The position numbers and the translations under genes were made by a program. The notes beneath the pieces were generated by a model that was given only the letters and a program-made list of their open reading frames with translations, ran no database searches and was not told the origin of the DNA. DNA of 64,000 bases from Stratiolaelaps scimitus (Eukaryota > Arthropoda > Arachnida > Mesostigmata > Laelapidae), in NCBI GenBank assembly GCA_019614645.1, contig JABWDB010000011.1, positions 434,001 through 498,000 of the forward strand, written 5' to 3'. Below are positions 57,960 through 64,000 of the stretch, piece by piece (positions within the stretch are counted from its first letter, which is position 1; each line of letters opens with the position of its first letter).

Positions 57960-58885
57960 ATGCTTAATCACGATTACGTTGAACAGGTATATGTCATTGC
58001 TGGCTATAAAAAAAAGACCTATATCCTGACCAGCCGAGCTGATGAATCCCCACACCCGGACATATATCACGCCACACAGGGGCTCGTTCCCTTTAGCTAT
58101 TACGGCTGTCGCGCACTCTTATATGATCAGTGGTACCAACCGGCACTTCGATCATTTCCTGATCAAACCGTCGTCGAAGGCGACAGCTCAGAGCAAAAAG
58201 CTGTGGCGGCGACGGCAGCGGCGGCATCAGCATCAGCAGCTCAGACGGAGTCAATATGTTTATATTGTTGATGGCAACGACCCTTTCGACCCGATCGATG
58301 GCCGATCCCCTCCTGCCCTGTGTCACCGGCTCGCCAACCAGAAGGCAACCAACGGCCGCGAGGGGTCCCATCGAAGAGTCGCCCGTATATCGACTCTATA
58401 GGGGGAGGACAACAGTGAAAAGAAAGCGAATCAACTGCAAAACGTCGCTTCGGCTGTGGCGCGCAGTTTCAAGCCGTCATCGCGACATCGGGAAGACCGC
58501 TATTCTCTCTCTCTGTCGCTTTGCGCCGGTTCGCATAAAGCATCCGCACCATCGACCGATCGACCATGTTTTGGTAGCGGGTAGAGAAGCCTGCGACACC
58601 CTGATATAATAGATAGACACCCTGTTGCCTTCGCTCCGTACCGGTGCTCGGATCAGCGCCGAGGAGGAGCACCGTTATCGTACGCTTACCCGCCCGTTGC
58701 CCGAGCGGTGCTTAAGCGGCGCTCGTCGCTTGCGACGCTCGAACGCTCGAGCTAACGGACACGCACCTGCTGTTTGGCGCCGCGATGCAGCCCGGCCGTC
58801 CAACCTGCCCTGCGTCTACGTAGCCGATGGAGACGACAGTATCGACATCAACGGGATAACCAGAGCAACTGCTAGCGTCCCCTGA
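57960..58885 (+). CDS. Candidate novel gene: join(57960..57986, 58402..58580, 58657..58885)
   Basis: Inferred model of 144 codons plus TGA. Seen: ATG at 57960 and nine codons end at GAACAG|GTATAT, phase 0. An acceptor CTCTATAG at 58401 opens a phase-0 exon (EDNSEKKANQLQNVASAVAR...). CGG|GTAGAG at 58581 and the pyrimidine-rich acceptor ending GGATCAG at 58656 remove a 76 bp intron and keep frame. The last exon (AEEEHRYRTLTRPLPERCL...) ends TGA, 114 bases before AATAAA. The protein is basic, Ser/Arg-rich and has no recognised domain. Doubts: the start has a weak context (T at -3), and intron 1 overlaps two other open frames (57960-58271, 58042-58401) that also look coding-like. The last two exons and the poly(A) signal are the better-supported part. 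Confidence 0.3.
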
Positions 58886-58998
58886 GGTACAGAGGCAGCG
58901 AGGGTCTAGGCACTTCGTCGGGCGACTGTCGTCTCGGTGATTGCTATGCCGTCGACGTTGTTATGTCAGCCCCTCTTCGGGGCTCTCCGAGACGGCCA

Positions 58999-59004
58999 AA
59001 TAAA
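58999..59004 (+). terminator. AATAAA polyadenylation signal after the 58.9 kb stop
   Basis: CCAAATAAAGG, canonical hexamer about 114 bases after the TGA of the candidate gene. A GC hairpin (AGCCCC TCTTC GGGGCT) lies about 25 bases upstream of it. Confidence 0.4.
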
Positions 59005-59009
59005 GGTAC

Positions 59010-62000
59010 ACGAATACGTACGATACGAATCGTTAATGGCGTCGTATTTGCCGATTGGGATTAAGATGCGATTGAGCCCGATGGATAGGCCCGTATAAGG
59101 GGCGAACGCCGAACGAATCTATTATATAATTGTTAGAGTTGTCGTTGTCGTGGTGAACGCACAAAGTCAAGTAAGATCTCCCATGTCAGACTTAAGTAGA
59201 AAACAATGTCAGACCTACAATGCTCATTTGGCTATTGAGTATTTATGGGTGTGTGTGTGTGTGTGTGACTACGTGCGTTCGTTTTTCTGGGCAATCCCGT
59301 TCAAAGGTTCAATACTAACGTTCGTCCAATACCAGCATCGACATTCGACCGAACTTTCACCCTCGTGCAAGGAACAATGTATGAGCGAATCTTCCGCGTT
59401 ATCATTTTAATCAATTATCTAATCAAATTGTCTGTGTACGGAAACAACACAAAGGTACAGGGAGATGCTGTTGGAAAAAATATCTCACACCACATATCCA
59501 AGTCGAACTGAATCTGTTCTAATAGGTTCTTTTCGTTGGCCCGCTACATTTCCAAGAGTGTTCGCATATTGAACTCATTCATTCCGGTGTCGACGTGAAA
59601 AACACTATGGTGCATCCTACCACGAGCAGGTTGCTGCAATTGGTGATCCCAAATGTTATCGATTCCCTCGCGACGGCTACAATATCCAGGACTCCTCTCC
59701 AGATACTCCTTCTTTCGGGGCATACAGACAACCGCGCGGAGAAACAGTGGTACAGCCTCCGTTGTCTATGTTCAAGGCCACTGTTCACAGCTAACGTCGC
59801 CGTAAGCTCTCTCTCTCTCTCTATATATATATATACATATACCAGGGAGTATTTAGTTGTTATGAAGAGTGCAACAGCCTCGCGACTATATATATATATA
59901 TGTATATATTGAGTAGAGCAAAATCTTGCCCATCTTCTGCCTTCAATCGGAACCATTCGATGACGAGCAGCACTCCACAATGAAAGAAGCCCACCGCCAA
60001 AGTCTCGATTCACAAAGAACAGTGTAAATTAAAAAAAAAATCCGTATACTTACCTATAACTGTTCCCGTTTGCTTATACTGAAACGCGGCAGAAAACAGC
60101 TGGCGTCGTGTGCCGACGGGGGGGGGGGGGTCTACAATGGTGGATTCTGTCGAGACCTCGTAGAGATCTCCTCCGTCATTCTGCGGCGACGTCTCTTCGC
60201 TGCCACGCGTGACAGAATGGAAGCCTTCGACAACACCGGTGCTCGATCCCCGGCCCCGCCTCGCCCCATACAATAGCACAATCAGCCAACAGCAGGAACA
60301 ACTTTGCCTGCCAATTTCTCTCTCTCTCTCTCTCGCTCTCTCATCGAATACCTGCTCGCGAATGTCGAGCTCAACTTGCCTCGATCTCATATACGTCGCT
60401 GCTAACCGAGGCGTTTGACTATGGTAGCGATGTGGGCAATGGGCACTGCGAGAGAGCGAGGTCAATTCCCCTCTCGGTCTACAGCCGTACGCAACTGGCC
60501 GGCTTGTACGCCCATGGCAGGCTCACATATGGCGTCTACGATTACGTCAATGCAGCAGCAGCAACAGCAGCAGCAGCAGCAGTAGCAGCAACAACAAGCA
60601 CTATGCCGAAGCCAATGCACCCCAGAACATCGGTGGCGTTCAAACGAGCGCGCAGCATCTGTAAACGACACTGGCCGGCATAGCATCAGAGGAGCAGATG
60701 GTCGCTGATGGCAAGGCAGCAGCGAGGCTCGCGCGAGACGAATGCAGAAAAGGCGAACCAATGCTCCAAAGGTGAGACGTCGGCGCCAGACGGAGAGAAG
60801 CGGCTCCGTCGCGATTTTGATTACGGCGGCTGAATCCGATGTCTCGCGTCGCCCGATCGTCGATCTCTCCTTCAGCGTTTTATATATGGCTCTTTCCGAG
60901 GCTGGCTGATCTCTCTGCTACTCTGGGAGACCTGTCGGATAACGGTGGTAGTACCTGTTCAGTGCAGGAGGCGTATGTTTGTGTAATAATCTGGCGGTGT
61001 ATCTGCCGCCGAGCTGATTGAAGATCGCCCCCTGATACCGAGCAGCAGGAACAGGCGGAATATGCTGGATCGTCAGCTAGCCGCTCTCCCCATCGAGGAT
61101 CGTTAATGAAGGGAGGTTTTGCACCCACCTTGAGTGCTACCCACCTAAAATAGAGAGAGGCAGACGAACTAAGACGAAATACTCCCAAGGATTTGAATCA
61201 GCCCGTCATCGAAGCAGAGCAAGTGTTTGAGTACCACTTGAAGATAGAAATAAAGCGAAAGAGGCTGCCCTTTGCGGTGAGAGAGCACGCTACGGGGATC
61301 GTGCATGGAGATGCATTATCTAGGTGATTTACTGCAGGGTGATCTACTATTATATATTTGGATGATGTTAATTGACGCCTACGTTTGATTAGTTAGCAAA
61401 TTAGCTTGAAAATCGGTTGGACCTCACCCTCGCATGAACACCTCGCACGGTTTCAATTGTTGGGTGACTAGCTGACTGAATGCATTACGTGGTTGAATAC
61501 AGATACAAACAATAATGATCATCCGCGGATAGGTATCAGCATTGTTGGCGTTGAAGCTACGGAACCCTGTTGTAGCTTCATGTTAAGCTGTTGTACGAAA
61601 TAAGAGCTCTTTTTTTTAATTAGTCAATCGGTACGCGACAGCTGATTGTCCTGCCCTAATAATGCGATTTGTCTACTCGCCGATTCCGTCCACCTTCCGC
61701 GTTAAAGTCGAAAATCCGTAAAATTCACCACATGCGTATCTATCTATACGCCTGCTGCCCTTTCTGGATTTCCGTAATCGCTCCTTGATTTTGTTACATT
61801 TCACATTGCTCAGACACAAGACGCTCACACACACACACACATGCATTTATGTCAACTTGCAGATCCGACTTCCAGATCCGTATCAGTGATACGAACGCAG
61901 CTCCAAACCATGACCCAATCAACAACACGTCGAGGGTCAAAAGAAAATGATCTGTACCATTCATCCCCTGCTCTGAATTCTTGATCTCGATATTCCAACG

Positions 62001-62190
62001 GGCTTATCGCATCTCTTCCGGGCCAGTGCAGTGTAGCGCCGCGATTCGTTGGGCGAGCAGAAACGAGTATCTTCTGCGATGTCGCCTTTCGGCCCTTCGT
62101 CGGAACAGCCGGCGTTCCACCTGAAGACGAAAGAAATCCCTCCTTCCCCCTCAAGCCATCCATTGGCAAGGGGTTTACATCGGTAACGCA
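59010..62190. other. Intergenic, no gene recognised
   Basis: Microsatellites dominate: (GT)n at about 59250-59268, CT/TA at 59809-59834, TA at 59888-59901, G13 at 60118-60130, (CT)n at about 60317-60342, CAG/CAA at 60552-60597. Frames at 59579-60465 on the minus strand are built on these repeats. 61.2-61.85 kb is empty AT-rich sequence. Confidence 0.5.
60552..60597. repeat. CAG/CAA trinucleotide repeat
   Basis: About 46 bases of mostly CAG with CAA and TAG interruptions, giving Ala- or Gln-type runs depending on frame. Confidence 0.85.
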
Positions 62191-62261
62191 TCGTTGTTGC
62201 CTTTCGCCTCGTCTCGATTGCTGCCGATTATCGCTAGCCTACCTGCCAGCCTGCGGTCTTC

Positions 62262-62540
62262 GTGCGGGGCCTACGCCTCGGCCTCATTTGCTTGTCGCCT
62301 GGAGTGGAAGTGGATCTGGGCTGGGATCCTGATGAACCAGATGTCGCCGAACCAGCCGGCTTCGGCCCCGCCGCCTCGCATTCGTGCGGCAGTGCCATTT
62401 CGTTCTGGTGGAAGAGACGTTCCGTTCGGCGCGGCCGCCTTCCGGTCAGAGGTCACCGTTGCTCCTGTCGACGGGCACGACAGCGCGCGAAGATGGCGCC
62501 GGCGGCGTCGAAGACGCCGGTGTCTCGTTTAACCCGATAG
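62262..62540 (+). CDS. Unrecognised coding-like segment
   Basis: Open to TAG at 62538-62540. The part from 62295 reads as an acidic, non-repetitive stretch (PGVEVDLGWDPDEPDVAEP) followed by Gly/Ala/Ser, then a basic Arg-rich end that may be out of frame. A second frame (62384-62572) takes over a plausible composition downstream (LVEETFRSARPPSGQRSPL), so an intron or a frameshift is possible. No start or domain is identified. Confidence 0.22.
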   Translation: MRGLRLGLICLSPGVEVDLGWDPDEPDVAEPAGFGPAASHSCGSAISFWWKRRSVRRGRLPVRGHRCSCRRARQRAKMAPAASKTPVSRLTR

Positions 62541-62747
62541 TTGTCTTTTCTTCTCCGACCGAATGCGGATAGCCTATCCACAAGATGTCCCAACCCCGCT
62601 CCGGGTGAGCATTCTCCGTCCGAAGACGACAACAAAACCCCACTGTCACGTCTGACGAGTGGAAAGCTGCGGACACAGCAGATAGATGGTGCGCGCCTCC
62701 AATATGCTTCATAGCTATACGCGTTTGGGCGGTATGGCGGAGATCGT

Positions 62748-62789
62748 GGCCGGGCCGAGCCGGGCCGAGCCGGGCCGGGCGGGGCCGGA
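62748..62789 (+). repeat. GC-rich 10-base tandem repeat
   Basis: GCCGGGCCGA repeated about 2.5 times and running into GCCGGGCGGGGCCGG; same period and CGGGCC core as the 32.4 kb array. Confidence 0.8.
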
Positions 62790-63147
62790 TTAGGCCAAGC
62801 TGCTCGGGTTTGCTCGGCAATCGAACCCGTCGGAATCGCACATCGACGTGGTCGTCGCCGTTGACGTCGTTCCGGATCAACGCGAATCCCGGCTAGCCGC
62901 CGCTTTATCTTGGTTGGACGAGGCGATCATGGACTCGACGCTATCCCGTGATCGACGTCCATCGTACAACATGATATATAATAGATTCAGGTGGCGAAAA
63001 TAGACTAAAAAAAATGTTTCGCCTTCGTTATCACCTCTCTGCTATGGGATTGATCGGGGGGGAGGCGAGGGGGGAGAATTAACGTCAATCAATGATTACA
63101 GCCCATACAGTTGATATCCTTTTCGATCTGTTCGATTTTTGCTGAAG

Positions 63148-63276
63148 ATATGCCTCGAGCTGAGATTCAGCTACATTTCAATGATCGCACTGTCATGAAG
63201 GAAGAGCGCACGTTTCCAGAGAACCACCACTTGGCACTATTGATGGCAGACTTCAGACTACGCAATAAATTCGACG
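63148..63276 (+). CDS. Candidate internal exon, unrecognised
   Basis: Preceded by a strong polypyrimidine tract (CCTTTTCGATCTGTTCGATTTTTGCTGAAG|) and ending at a moderate donor GACG|GTGAAA. It codes 42 full residues with balanced composition (MPRAEIQLHFNDRTVMKEER; HHLALLMADFRLRNKFD). Without the donor the frame runs on to TGA at 63330-63332. An ATG sits two bases after the acceptor, so it could also be a first coding exon. Its partners would lie beyond the right edge or in unrecognised exons. Confidence 0.32.
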
Positions 63277-63332
63277 GTGAAATTCAGATCCAATCCATCT
63301 GCTCATATCATACGAGCACACTTGACCAGTGA

Positions 63333-64000
63333 GGTCAAAATCGCGCACAGCTTCATCTATTTTATAATTAATTTCTTTTTTTCATGCGACGATATAGCTG
63401 TAGCGCTCCGCGAGCTGAGATAGTTCGTTGAAGCAACCGTAACCACAATGCGTCTAAGAGACAAATGATCGCTTCGTATCACAGTTATGTCATATTTATG
63501 GCTTTGCAATCGGGATATTCTCAAAACGGACGCCTCCGATTGTCCTGGTCAGCGTTTCCGCCATTGCATATTTATTGGCAATTAATTTATTGTAATTAAT
63601 TCATTAAACATGTATCGTACTGTATGATTCTTCTTATTCACGCTCTCAATAGTCTTAATTACTATACTTGGCAGTCGAGACATGTTGACGCTATAGAAGG
63701 TGATTAAGCAGGATGGTACACTATAATAATGCCGGGACGCTCCGTTATCCCATACTGAGCTGAGGTACAATAGTTTGCAATTGAAATTACAGTGCAGATC
63801 CTCCCCAGTCGACTAACTTGACGCTGCTAATCAAACTTAGTCAAGCAACGCGTTTTCCTCTCGCCACTAATCAACGTGTCGCCTACGACTGAACCGAAAC
63901 TTCTATCTGATCTTTCACGGTACTTATCCGTATAATTGCATAACTGCGAGAAATGTCTGAAGAAAAATCCCCCCCCCCCTCCCCACCGCCCTGCAGAGGC
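63333..64000. other. AT-rich right edge, no gene seen
   Basis: AT-rich sequence with several ATTAAT runs near 63580-63605 and a C11 run at 63969-63979. No open frame of note. Confidence 0.6.

Noticed and set aside
1..64000. CRISPR arrays, prokaryotic operons, rRNA, or an intact transposon
   Set aside because: No regularly spaced direct repeats with spacers, no ribosome-site-linked gene runs, no rRNA-like stretch, and no long reverse transcriptase or transposase frame were seen.

Overview
This is a 64 kb stretch of animal nuclear DNA, most likely from an arthropod. The organism call rests on one clear gene, a spliced Snail-family zinc-finger repressor on the + strand, with GT-AG splicing, ATTAAA/AATAAA polyadenylation signals, many (TA)n, (CT)n and CAG/CAA microsatellites, and no CpG depletion visible to the eye. 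A CtBP-dependent Snail with a 'VKRP' N-terminus instead of a vertebrate-type SNAG peptide suits an arthropod. The CpG-tolerant, repeat-dotted sequence would fit a mite or another chelicerate, but I cannot name a species.

Layout. 0-0.25 kb: a possible end of a coding exon cut by the left edge. 0.25-32 kb: gene-poor sequence in which GC-rich, stop-poor blocks (about 2.4-3.7, 4.6-7.7, 17-23.5 and 25-30 kb) alternate with AT-rich blocks (3.7-4.5, 7.7-12, 15.5-17 and 30-32 kb). Nothing recognisable is coded there; a TATA/initiator pair at 2.45 kb and two weak minus-strand coding candidates (26.8 and 31.7 kb) are noted. 32-35.9 kb: snail upstream region with a GC-rich block at about 34.3-35.2 kb. 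35.9-39.15 kb: snail (exon 1, a 1.27 kb intron filled with (TA)n arrays and a tRNA-like repeat, exon 2 with all five fingers, 3' UTR). 39.15-64 kb: intergenic sequence with several unrecognised coding-like segments (45.4, 51.4, 56.4-59.0, 62.3 and 63.1 kb). The strongest is 58.4-59.0 kb, where two open segments join in frame across a short GT-AG intron and are followed by an AATAAA. An inverted pair of diverged, coding-like repeat copies lies at 53.6 and 54.5 kb.

How it works together. Only snail can be assigned a role: a nuclear E-box-binding repressor that recruits CtBP through two P-x-DLS motifs. The large flanks are what one expects around a developmental regulator with distant enhancers, but no enhancer can be proved from sequence alone. 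No rRNA, intact tRNA, CRISPR array or complete transposon was seen.
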